A DNA stretch of 5,898 nt from positions 1-5,898 of the forward strand of contig JAFACY010000086.1 of NCBI GenBank assembly GCA_023425285.1, read 5' to 3'. Source of the stretch: Bacillota bacterium (GTDB lineage Bacteria > Bacillota > Clostridia > Tissierellales > Sedimentibacteraceae). The notes beneath the pieces are model-generated. The model did no database searches and was not told the DNA's origin. It saw nothing but the letters and a program-made list of their open reading frames with translations. Both the position numbers and the translations under genes were made by a program. This document shows positions 1 to 5,213 of this stretch, piece by piece (the stretch's first letter is position 1; each line of letters starts with the position of its first letter).

Positions 1-160
1 CAAGTGTATACCTTCCGACTAATTTATTGTTTGAATAAACATATGCAATTTTTTCGGTTGCCTGTACCATGCTGTTACTACCGTAAAATAAAATAAAAAC
101 ATTTATTAAAATTATTACTGCAATTAACGCAATATCATATCTGTTAATTTTTTTTCTCAT
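1..160 (-). CDS. NusG domain II-containing protein, partial (3' end outside window)
   Basis: The first 53 codons of a minus-strand gene are visible, starting at the ATG at 160-158; the gene runs off the left edge. The start is supported by an AAAAGGAT ribosome binding site (165-172) and a good promoter 31 bases upstream. The protein opens with a short basic stretch (MRKKINRYD), then a hydrophobic segment at about residues 10-26 that should be a single membrane anchor. A beta-rich stretch follows, with 'AYVYSNNKLVGRYTL' at residues 39-53. This layout (basic start, one membrane segment, then a strand-turn-strand reading like 'v-dGk-v--y-l') matches small Firmicute proteins annotated as NusG domain II-containing, in which the domain lies outside the membrane and is not involved in transcription. 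Their function is unknown. In related genomes they often sit near FMN-binding or prenyl-transport-like genes, which are not in this window. The family call rests on only part of the protein. Confidence 0.6.
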   Translation of the reverse strand, partial: MRKKINRYDIALIAVIILINVFILFYGSNSMVQATEKIAYVYSNNKLVGRYTL

Positions 161-190
161 AAGTATCCTTTTGCCTTTAATAGATTATTC

Positions 191-219
191 ATTTTAACAT
201 CAATTCTACATTATTTCAA
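191..219 (-). promoter_or_regulatory. Sigma-A-type promoter for the NusG-II-like gene
   Basis: Read on the minus strand, a -35 of TTGAAA (219-214) is separated by exactly 17 bases from a -10 of TAAAAT (196-191). A TGT just before the -10 gives an extended -10 (TGn). Each hexamer matches consensus at five of six positions. The expected transcription start is near 184, leaving a leader of about 24 bases that contains the ribosome binding site. Confidence 0.65.
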
Positions 220-274
220 GAATGTATATGGCATTTATATATGTTTTTCATGCCCGCATCAATTTTAATATATA

Positions 275-296
275 AACATTAATTTAACATTAATTT
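275..296. repeat. Perfect tandem 11-bp direct repeat (x2)
   Basis: AACATTAATTT occurs twice back to back (275-285 and 286-296). It lies upstream of the NusG-II-like promoter and downstream of the terminator at 317-352. In DNA this AT-rich such a duplication can arise by slippage, and no role can be assigned. Confidence 0.5.
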
Positions 297-316
297 TTAA
301 ATAAAATTCATAAGCG

Positions 317-352
317 AAAAAAAAGAATCTCATCTTTGAAAATGAAATCCTT
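317..352 (-). terminator. Rho-independent terminator of the minus-strand gene group
   Basis: On the minus strand, AAGGATTTCAT (352-342) pairs with ATGAGATTCTT (333-323) around an 8-base loop, and an 8-base T run (324-317) follows. The stem has 11 pairs, two of them G-U wobbles. Those two positions are C-A mismatches when read on the plus strand, so the hairpin is specific to minus-strand transcripts. It starts 35 bases beyond the stop codon of the DUF4241 gene and separates that group from the NusG-II-like gene. Confidence 0.75.
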
Positions 353-387
353 AATTTATTTTGAATATTTAAAGATACAGATTCAAA

Positions 388-1020
388 TTAAAGCTCTACT
401 ACCATAAAATCCGTAACCAATCTTGAAAGCTTGTTATTTTTATCGTAACCGTAGTATGTAGGAAATGTTCCTTCATTCCATCCTGTTGCGAAAACCACAA
501 TGTTACACCCGTTTTTCTTGTCTATTACGACGTCTGCGCAGGAGTACTCATTATTTCTTACAGCATCCTTTATTGACTTTTCATAATTATCTAATTCCGT
601 ATCGTCCATTACGTCCAGAATTTCCATAACACTTTCATCCATAAAGCAGCCGAGACCGTTCTCAACCTCATATCCCATAAACTCGTCATGAGAAAATCCC
701 TTTGAGGATTCACCCTTCAAAAGTGCCATTTCCCATTTAACAGGTTCATTATCGGTGATTCTGAGTTCGGATACCACTGTCTGTTTTTTTCTGTTTTCCG
801 TCTTTCCCACATATATGTTTACAACATATGTTCCCGGCTTTACACGCTCCGAATAGCTTTCATCATCATACATGAGTATAGGGTCAGTAGCTATTATCTT
901 TCCCGTTTTTAATTTCAGCTTGCCGGCTTCTATTTTCTCTATTTTCATCCGCCCGAATTCGGTGTCGACTATTTTTGTAATCCCGTTTGTTATGTTAAGA
1001 ACATCGTAATTAATATACAT
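388..1020 (-). CDS. DUF4241 domain-containing protein
   Basis: This 210-residue protein is recognised by the DUF4241 pattern. 'GKIIATDP' lies at residues 40-47, 'VKPGTYVV' at 60-67 and 'VKWEMAL' at 94-100. Next comes 'GYEVENGLGCFMD' at 116-128, and the C-terminal block around 178-208 contains 'ATGWNEGTFPTYYGYD' and 'LVTDFMVV'. There is no signal peptide or membrane segment, so it is probably cytoplasmic. The length suits a single complete domain. The biochemical function of DUF4241 is not established as far as I know, and no catalytic residues can be named. The gene begins 17 bases after the nrdR stop, with an AAAGGAG site (1035-1029) 8 bases before its ATG, so it is very likely cotranscribed with nrdR. 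A strong terminator follows. The family assignment is firm; the role is unknown. Confidence 0.85.
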   Translation of the reverse strand: MYINYDVLNITNGITKIVDTEFGRMKIEKIEAGKLKLKTGKIIATDPILMYDDESYSERVKPGTYVVNIYVGKTENRKKQTVVSELRITDNEPVKWEMALLKGESSKGFSHDEFMGYEVENGLGCFMDESVMEILDVMDDTELDNYEKSIKDAVRNNEYSCADVVIDKKNGCNIVVFATGWNEGTFPTYYGYDKNNKLSRLVTDFMVVEL

Positions 1021-1037
1021 AATGCCCGCTCCTTTGC

Positions 1038-1499
1038 TTATTTTTTTCTTTCATCAAGTATCTTTTTAAGCTCATCCATAAAAGTATTAATATCTTTAAA
1101 CTTCCTGTAAACAGAAGCAAACCTTACATATGCAACATCATCCACGCCCTGTAATTCATTCATAACAAGCTCTCCGATAACCTCAGTAGACACTTCATTC
1201 TGAAATGTGTTATAAAGCTGTTTTTCAACCTTGTCTGCAATTCCTTCTATTTCCTCAAGGGAAACAGAACGTTTATCACAGGCTCTTATAAGACCGTTTA
1301 TAATTTTATCTCTGTTATATCCCTGTCTGGTTCCATCTCTTTTTATAACGACTATCTGAGTTTCCTCAATCTTTTCGTATGTTGTGAATCTATGACCGCA
1401 TACTATGCATTCTCGTCGTCTCCTGATTTTAGAACCGTCATCGGTTGATCTGGTATCAAGAACCTTGCTCTCGGAATAATTACATTTTGGACATTTCAT
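1038..1499 (-). CDS. nrdR: Transcriptional repressor NrdR
   Basis: NrdR is a zinc- and nucleotide-binding repressor of ribonucleotide reductase genes that senses the ATP/dATP balance. The 153-residue length is normal for the family. An N-terminal zinc ribbon uses C3, C6, C31 and C34, and the typical 'LDTRSTDDGSKIRRRREC' lies at residues 14-31. An ATP-cone domain spans about 49-139, opening with 'VVIKRDGTRQGYNRDKI' and closing with 'VAYVRFASVYRKF' (122-134). All hallmark residues are present, so the protein should be functional. AAGGAG (1512-1507) lies 7 bases before the ATG. The gene starts 62 bases after the thioesterase stop and is followed 17 bases later by the DUF4241 gene. No ribonucleotide reductase gene and no recognisable NrdR box are present here, so its targets lie elsewhere. 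Confidence 0.97.
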   Translation of the reverse strand: MKCPKCNYSESKVLDTRSTDDGSKIRRRRECIVCGHRFTTYEKIEETQIVVIKRDGTRQGYNRDKIINGLIRACDKRSVSLEEIEGIADKVEKQLYNTFQNEVSTEVIGELVMNELQGVDDVAYVRFASVYRKFKDINTFMDELKKILDERKK

Positions 1500-1561
1500 A
1501 ACATTTCTCCTTTTTTAGATTTTACTAAAAAACAGAATAAAAGTAAATAAATAATTAAAAA

Positions 1562-1945
1562 TTACGATAAATTGCTCATAAACTTCTCTTCATCAATTAT
1601 GAATCTCTCGTGCGTTCCCTCACCTATTTTTTTATCCTCATCAAATGCTTCAACCTTAAATACCAGCCTTTTTCTGTCAATTTCAATCAGCTCCGCATCT
1701 GCATAAACCTTTTTCCCCACCGCAGTTGCTCCCATATGCTTTATATTGACACTGATACCCACAGTTGAAAAGCCTTCCGGTAAATAATCACTTACAGCAT
1801 TCATAGCCGCCATCTCCATGAGACCTATCATCATGGGAGTCGCAAACACTTTAGCTGCTCCGCTTCCAAATACAAAAGCAGTATCATTCATTGTAACTAT
1901 TTTTTCTTCTCTCTTCTTAAGACCTGTATTTAAATTAAATTCCAT
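1562..1945 (-). CDS. Hotdog-fold thioesterase, FlK (fluoroacetyl-CoA thioesterase)-like family
   Basis: This 127-residue single-domain protein is expected to hydrolyse an acyl-CoA thioester in the cytoplasm; the substrate is unknown. It aligns without gaps, at a constant offset of six residues, with my recollection of Streptomyces cattleya FlK over the active-site region. T36 in 'VFATPMM' matches FlK Thr42, E44 matches Glu50 and H70 in 'NIKHMGAT' matches His76, so the catalytic triad is kept. G63 and R114 (in 'GTHER') match FlK Gly69 and Arg120. The FlK lid residues Phe33 and Phe36, linked to fluoroacetyl-CoA selectivity, fall on G27 and A30 here, which argues against that substrate. AGAGGAGAG sits just before the ATG (1956-1948). 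The gene is first in the minus-strand group, ahead of nrdR. Similar small proteins are often annotated only as 'thioesterase family protein'. Confidence 0.85.
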   Translation of the reverse strand: MEFNLNTGLKKREEKIVTMNDTAFVFGSGAAKVFATPMMIGLMEMAAMNAVSDYLPEGFSTVGISVNIKHMGATAVGKKVYADAELIEIDRKRLVFKVEAFDEDKKIGEGTHERFIIDEEKFMSNLS

Positions 1946-1978
1946 AACTCTCCTCTTATTCTTCCAAATATTACAGTT

Positions 1979-2008
1979 ATTTTACCATACTTTACTATAA
2001 ATATGCAA
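1979..2008 (-). promoter_or_regulatory. Candidate extended -10 promoter for the thioesterase-nrdR-DUF4241 group
   Basis: Read on the minus strand, TAAAAT (1984-1979) is preceded by TGG, giving an extended -10. A weak -35, TTGCAT (2008-2003), lies 18 bases upstream and matches consensus only in TTG. Transcription would start near 1972, about 27 bases before the thioesterase ATG. I see no better site for this group. The 62-base gap before nrdR has no well-placed promoter of its own, which suggests that all three genes use this one. Confidence 0.4.
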
Positions 2009-2224
2009 CATAGTTCTATGAGATGTGACAAACTAACTAAATATAATCAAATTTTATTAATACTGTCCAATATAAAACAGTTTAATAAAATTTATATTTT
2101 AATATATTAAGTAAACTATCGATTCTGCTAATTAATTCACAACCTGTATGGTTTAAATAAATTAGTTTCTTGTTTATTTTATAGTATGTATGTAATAAAA
2201 AAATATTAACTGTAAAAATTTATA

Positions 2225-2253
2225 TTGACTTATTAATATTCAATTGTTATAAT
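2225..2253 (+). promoter_or_regulatory. Sigma-A-type promoter of the TRAP transporter operon
   Basis: TTGACT (2225-2230) and TATAAT (2248-2253) are 17 bases apart, so eleven of twelve consensus positions match at the optimal spacing. The predicted start is near 2260, giving a leader of about 68 bases before the dctP start. With such a strong core promoter, regulation by a repressor is plausible, and a dyad lies immediately downstream. Confidence 0.8.
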
Positions 2254-2275
2254 TTCATCAATCATAAATGATGAA
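2254..2275. promoter_or_regulatory. Candidate operator: inverted repeat over the TRAP operon start site
   Basis: TTCATCA (2254-2260) and TGATGAA (2269-2275) are perfect inverted 7-mers separated by 8 bases. Within the whole 22 bases, 9 of 11 symmetric positions match. The repeat begins at the base after the -10 hexamer and spans the predicted start, so a protein bound here would block RNA polymerase. The left arm is mostly upstream of the expected transcript start, so it should act as DNA rather than as an RNA hairpin. The natural binding partner would be the FCD regulator at 5214-5897, but this is inferred from context only. Confidence 0.5.
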
Positions 2276-2314
2276 TGCACTAATCAGATTATATGTGTGT
2301 TTGTCTAATATTTT

Positions 2315-2320
2315 AGGAGG
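2315..2320 (+). promoter_or_regulatory. Ribosome binding site that fixes the dctP start
   Basis: AGGAGG lies 7 bases before the ATG at 2328. An in-frame ATG at 2268 would add 20 residues, but it has no ribosome binding site, lies only about 8 bases after the predicted transcription start, and would put a non-basic extension before an otherwise standard lipoprotein signal peptide. The 2328 start is therefore preferred. Confidence 0.9.
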
Positions 2321-2327
2321 AAGCAGT

Positions 2328-3371
2328 ATGAAAGGTTTATCAGTAAAAATTTTATCAATGTTTTTAGCAGTATTGATGGTTTTAGCAGTTGGCTGCAACA
2401 ATGCATCCGCTCCAAACAATCAACAAGGAAATGATTCACAAAAGGGTGATGCTAAAGATGTACGTACGATTCAGGTAGGACATGTTAACCCAAGTAAGGA
2501 AGACGACCAGTTCCAAAAATACGGAACACTTTTCAAAAAGAACCTTGAAGAAATTTCAGGCGGAAAGTTTGTTGTAGAGGTTATGGGTGATGCTCAGCTG
2601 GGCGGAGACCGTGATATGATGGAAGGTCTTCAGATGGGTACACTTGACATGGGTCTTATAAGCAACTTTACAGTAGGACTCTTCAGCCCGGTTTATCAGG
2701 TTTTCAATTTGCCATATCTTTTTGAGACCACTGATCAGGCATCGGCAATATTTGATGACAAGGAAATTATGAAGCCATTGACGGAGGAACTCTACAAATC
2801 ATGCAACATACAGCTCTTGTCAATGACGGACGGCGGGTTCAGATACATGCTTAATAACAAGAGACCTATAAAGACTGTAGAGGATATGAAGGGTCTTAAA
2901 ATGAGACTCCCTGAAACACCTACATACGTAGATTCGTTTAAGGTTTGGGGAGCAAATCCTACAACTATGGCGTACACAGAAACTTTTGCTGCTGTTCAGC
3001 AAGGAACTGTCGATGGTCTTGAAATTCCTTTAGGATCAATTCTTTCCTCCGGCTATCATGAAATCAACAAATATCTTTCAATGACAGAGCATTTTTACTT
3101 ACCTGTAGCCGTTATGGTTTCTAAAAATGTTTGGGACAGCCTTTCAGATGAGGAAAAAGCATGGTTTAACGAAGCTGCCGAGAAAACAACCGCTGAGCAC
3201 CGTGTATTCATGGAAGGTATTCAGGCAAACTATCTTGAGGAAATTAAGAAATCCGGCATAGAAGTAAATGATGTTAATGATAAGTCAGAATTCCGCAAAG
3301 CGGCACAGCCTGTTTATGATAAATACATATCGGAATTCGGCTCTGAAATAGTTGATTTAATCAGCAAGTAG
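2328..3371 (+). CDS. dctP: TRAP transporter substrate-binding lipoprotein, DctP family
   Basis: This is the extracellular receptor of a tripartite ATP-independent periplasmic-type (TRAP) transporter, which delivers a solute to the DctQM permease. From the 2328 start it has 347 residues. A lipoprotein signal (basic K2 and K7, hydrophobic core, 'LAVGC' with C23 as the predicted lipidated cysteine) fits a Gram-positive anchor, and a polar Asn/Gln-rich linker follows to about residue 45. The DctP domain covers about 47-345. It includes 'GDAQLGGDRDMMEGLQMGTLDMG' spread over 87-109, 'GGFRYM' at 169-174, 'MKGLKMRLP' at 187-195 and 'ETFAAVQQGTVDGLEIPL' at 218-235. R193 corresponds to the arginine that usually binds the substrate carboxylate. 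The position equivalent to Asn187 of sialate-binding SiaP appears to be I233, so sialic acid is unlikely. An organic acid is the likely ligand, but its identity is unknown. The symbol denotes the family only. Confidence 0.95.
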   Translation: MKGLSVKILSMFLAVLMVLAVGCNNASAPNNQQGNDSQKGDAKDVRTIQVGHVNPSKEDDQFQKYGTLFKKNLEEISGGKFVVEVMGDAQLGGDRDMMEGLQMGTLDMGLISNFTVGLFSPVYQVFNLPYLFETTDQASAIFDDKEIMKPLTEELYKSCNIQLLSMTDGGFRYMLNNKRPIKTVEDMKGLKMRLPETPTYVDSFKVWGANPTTMAYTETFAAVQQGTVDGLEIPLGSILSSGYHEINKYLSMTEHFYLPVAVMVSKNVWDSLSDEEKAWFNEAAEKTTAEHRVFMEGIQANYLEEIKKSGIEVNDVNDKSEFRKAAQPVYDKYISEFGSEIVDLISK

Positions 3372-3396
3372 TTATATTAAACTGCAGGAGTTAAAA

Positions 3397-3891
3397 ATGA
3401 TTAATACTTTAAATAAGATAAATGAGAAATTACAAAATATCGCCCGATATGTGGCAGTCTTTCTTCTGTTTGTAATCATCATTTCTACATCTGTGCAGGT
3501 ATTTACACGTTACGTATTGGATTCATCTCTTGTAGGAACAGAAGAAGTTTCAAGATACTGCTTTATCTGGGCGACAATGTTAGGAGCTGCGATTTGTGTA
3601 AGCAGCTTCTCTCATGCCAGCGTATCGTTTGTTCCGGACATGCTCAAGGGAAGAATAAAATTAATTAATACATGCATTATACAGGCATTAATGATGGTAC
3701 TGGCGGTTATATTCATTGTACAGGGTGTAAAAATGGTAGGTATAACGATTAATCAACTGAGCCCTACTCTTAAAGTTCCCATGTGGCTGGTATACTCAGC
3801 AGTCCCTGTGGGTGGAGTAATGATTTTACTTGCATCCTTATGTAATATAATAAACTCTGTTTTTTGCATAAAACCGGGAGGTGTACAATAA
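3397..3891 (+). CDS. dctQ: TRAP transporter small permease, DctQ family
   Basis: This is the small membrane subunit that pairs with DctM and helps dock the receptor. It has 164 residues and four hydrophobic segments, at about 18-37, 54-71, 88-112 and 128-152, which is typical of the family. Conserved features include 'FTRYV' (36-40), 'GTEEVSRYCFIWATMLGAA' (47-65) with E49/E50 and W58, H73 in 'SFSHASVSF', and 'VYSAVPVGG' (132-140) before the last segment. The GCAGGAG site (3384-3390) is 6 bases before the ATG. The gene starts 25 bases after the dctP stop, and its stop codon shares a base with the dctM start, so the subunits are probably translationally coupled. The symbol denotes the family, as the substrate is unknown. 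Confidence 0.93.
   Translation: MINTLNKINEKLQNIARYVAVFLLFVIIISTSVQVFTRYVLDSSLVGTEEVSRYCFIWATMLGAAICVSSFSHASVSFVPDMLKGRIKLINTCIIQALMMVLAVIFIVQGVKMVGITINQLSPTLKVPMWLVYSAVPVGGVMILLASLCNIINSVFCIKPGGVQ
3876..3883 (+). promoter_or_regulatory. Ribosome binding site that fixes the dctM start inside the end of dctQ
   Basis: GGGAGGTG lies within the last codons of dctQ and precedes the ATG at 3891 by 7 bases. It favours that start over the in-frame ATG at 3864, which would add nine polar residues and has no Shine-Dalgarno sequence. The resulting TAATG junction, in which stop and start share one A, suggests coupled translation of dctQ and dctM. Confidence 0.85.
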
Positions 3892-5174
3892 TGAGCGCTG
3901 CATTGTTATTTATTCCGTTTTTAATACTCATAATTATAGGGGTTCCTATCGCTTTTTCAATAGGATTGTCAGGATCTTTGTTTTTGGCAATTACACAAAT
4001 GCGTCCTCTGATTCTGGTGGCCCAAAGATTAACTGTAGGAATGGACAGCTTTGCTCTTTTGGCAATCCCTTTGTTTACTTTAGCCGGATACCTTATGGAG
4101 GAAGGCGGATTATCAAAAAGATTAGTTAACTGGGCACAGGCAATGTTTGGCTGGTTCCCCGGAAGCATGGGAACAATTACGGTTATATGCTGCGCAATAT
4201 TTGCAGCATTGACAGGTTCAGGACCCGCAACAGTTGCTGCTATAGGTGCTATAATGTTTCCTGCAATGATAAACAGCGGATACAGCAAAAAAACTGCAGC
4301 AGGTATACTTGCTGCAGGAGGTGTTTTAGGACCTATTATCCCACCCAGCATTTCCATGATTGTATACGGGAGCACAATGAATGTACCCGTTCCGGATATG
4401 TTTCTGGCGGGTATAATTCCCGGAGTTTTAATTGCTACTGCATTCATTCTGGTCAACACTGTTCAAGCAGTAAAAAATAAAATCAAAAGAAATGAAACAA
4501 GATACACTCTAAAAGAACGCATTATACTTACATGGAAGGCTTTAGGAGTTCTCCTGCTGCCGGTTATCATTCTTGGAGGAATCTACGGTGGTGTTTTTAC
4601 TCCTACCGAGGCAGCGGCAATAGCTGTCATTTACAGCATCATTCTTGGCTTCATATACAAGGAACTGACCATAAGCAAATTGATTTCCGGCATGAAAAAA
4701 ACAATTGAAACATCAGCCATGGTTGTTTTCATAGTGGGTATATCAAATCTTTTAGGCTGGATTCTTGCTGCTGCAAAAATTCCTGTAATGATAGCAAATG
4801 CAGTTATTCCTATGTTTGCAAATAAATACATCTATATGCTTGTTTTGATGTTCTTATTACTTGTTGTCGGATGTCTGATGGAAATATTGGCAGCAATACT
4901 TGTTCTTGCACCTATTTTAGTTCCCATAGGAATACAGATGGGTTGGGATCCTCTGCACTTAGGAGTAATATTCTGCACAAATCTCATAATAGGATATATT
5001 ACACCACCTTTTGGAGTGAATCTGTTTACTGCAAGCTCAACAACGGGGGTTCCGTTTGCAGAATTGATAAAGGGAGTTTTACCTTACTTAGTTGTTGCTA
5101 TCTCAATGGTTCTGTTATTGGCATTCGTCCCTGACATAATTTTATTTTTACCACGTATAGTATCTTCCAGATAA
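3891..5174 (+). CDS. dctM: TRAP transporter large permease, DctM family
   Basis: This is the main transport subunit, which moves the substrate across the membrane using a cation gradient (usually sodium in characterised TRAP systems). It has 427 residues, the normal length, and is hydrophobic nearly throughout, with about 11-12 membrane segments. Family signatures run along its length: 'AIPLFTLAGYLMEEGGLSKRL' over 58-78, 'FAALTGSGPATVAAIGAIMFP' over 104-124, 'GGVLGPIIPPSISMIVYG' at 143-160, 'GGVFTPTEAAAIAV' at 233-246 and 'ITPPFGVNLFTASSTTGVPF' at 370-389. The Gly/Thr/Ser-rich stretches are the hairpin regions associated with substrate and ion binding. The only clearly polar loop is at about 194-212, between the two halves. 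The gene overlaps the dctQ stop by one base and is followed 39 bases later by the regulator gene. It appears intact. Confidence 0.97.
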   Translation: MSAALLFIPFLILIIIGVPIAFSIGLSGSLFLAITQMRPLILVAQRLTVGMDSFALLAIPLFTLAGYLMEEGGLSKRLVNWAQAMFGWFPGSMGTITVICCAIFAALTGSGPATVAAIGAIMFPAMINSGYSKKTAAGILAAGGVLGPIIPPSISMIVYGSTMNVPVPDMFLAGIIPGVLIATAFILVNTVQAVKNKIKRNETRYTLKERIILTWKALGVLLLPVIILGGIYGGVFTPTEAAAIAVIYSIILGFIYKELTISKLISGMKKTIETSAMVVFIVGISNLLGWILAAAKIPVMIANAVIPMFANKYIYMLVLMFLLLVVGCLMEILAAILVLAPILVPIGIQMGWDPLHLGVIFCTNLIIGYITPPFGVNLFTASSTTGVPFAELIKGVLPYLVVAISMVLLLAFVPDIILFLPRIVSSR

Positions 5175-5177
5175 TTA

Positions 5178-5186
5178 TGCTAAAAT
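5178..5186 (+). promoter_or_regulatory. Possible weak extended -10 promoter before the regulator gene
   Basis: TGCTAAAAT has the TGn extension and a TAAAAT -10, but no acceptable -35 lies 16-18 bases upstream; the 17-base position reads TAGTAT. Transcription would begin near 5193, just ahead of the ribosome binding site. It could give low constitutive expression of the regulator independent of the operon promoter, or be a chance match in AT-rich DNA. Confidence 0.25.
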
Positions 5187-5200
5187 AAATGTAAAAAAAC

Positions 5201-5206
5201 GGGAGG
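5201..5206 (+). promoter_or_regulatory. Ribosome binding site supporting the GTG start of the regulator
   Basis: GGGAGG precedes the GTG at 5214 by 7 bases, the best spacing available. The next in-frame ATG, codon 6 at 5229, would have a 22-base gap, so GTG is preferred. Confidence 0.8.
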
Positions 5207-5213
5207 TCGTACT

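Larger units (their letters stand above)
1946..2327. other. Divergent intergenic region, no gene seen
   Basis: This 382-base, very AT-rich stretch separates the thioesterase gene from the TRAP operon. I find no credible coding sequence or RNA gene in it. It holds a candidate minus-strand promoter (1979-2008), a strong plus-strand promoter (2225-2253) and a dyad at the plus-strand start site (2254-2275). The 11-mer AAATTTATATT occurs at 2088-2098 and again at 2216-2226, the latter running into the plus-strand -35. A 5-bp inverted repeat, ACTGT / ACAGT (2062-2066 and 2077-2081), is also present. The run of A and T bases around 2193-2222 could act as an UP element. The middle, about 2010-2190, shows nothing else I can name. 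Confidence 0.6.

Noticed and set aside
230..254. Inverted repeat GGCAT / ATGCC upstream of the NusG-II-like promoter
   Set aside because: Five-base arms around a 15-base AT-rich spacer with no further symmetry are expected by chance.
1521..1547. Inverted repeat TTTACT / AGTAAA with a 15-base spacer between the thioesterase gene and nrdR, considered as a terminator or operator
   Set aside because: The stem is six pairs, nearly all A-T, with a long loop and no following T run, so it is too weak for a terminator; it does not resemble the NrdR box.
2141..2153. Small hairpin AACC-TGTAT-GGTT in the divergent region
   Set aside because: The arms are only four bases, far from either promoter core, and do not extend outward.
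2170..2198. Second plus-strand promoter, TTGTTT with TAATAA 17 bases apart
   Set aside because: Both hexamers match consensus poorly and the near-perfect promoter at 2225-2253 makes it unnecessary.
2224..2244. Partial inverted repeat ATTGA / TCAAT between the -35 and -10 of the TRAP promoter, considered as an operator
   Set aside because: Only 7 of 10 symmetric positions match and two of the arms are part of the promoter and AT-rich spacer; the dyad at 2254-2275 is clearly better.
2268..2327. Upstream ATG that would extend DctP by 20 residues
   Set aside because: It has no ribosome binding site, lies about 8 bases after the predicted transcript start within the dyad, and would disrupt a standard lipoprotein signal peptide; the ATG at 2328 has AGGAGG at ideal spacing.
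3770..4459. Long open frame on the minus strand opposite dctQ and dctM
   Set aside because: It is the antisense shadow of dctM, whose protein matches its family along the whole length; the reverse frame has no ribosome binding site and no recognisable domain.
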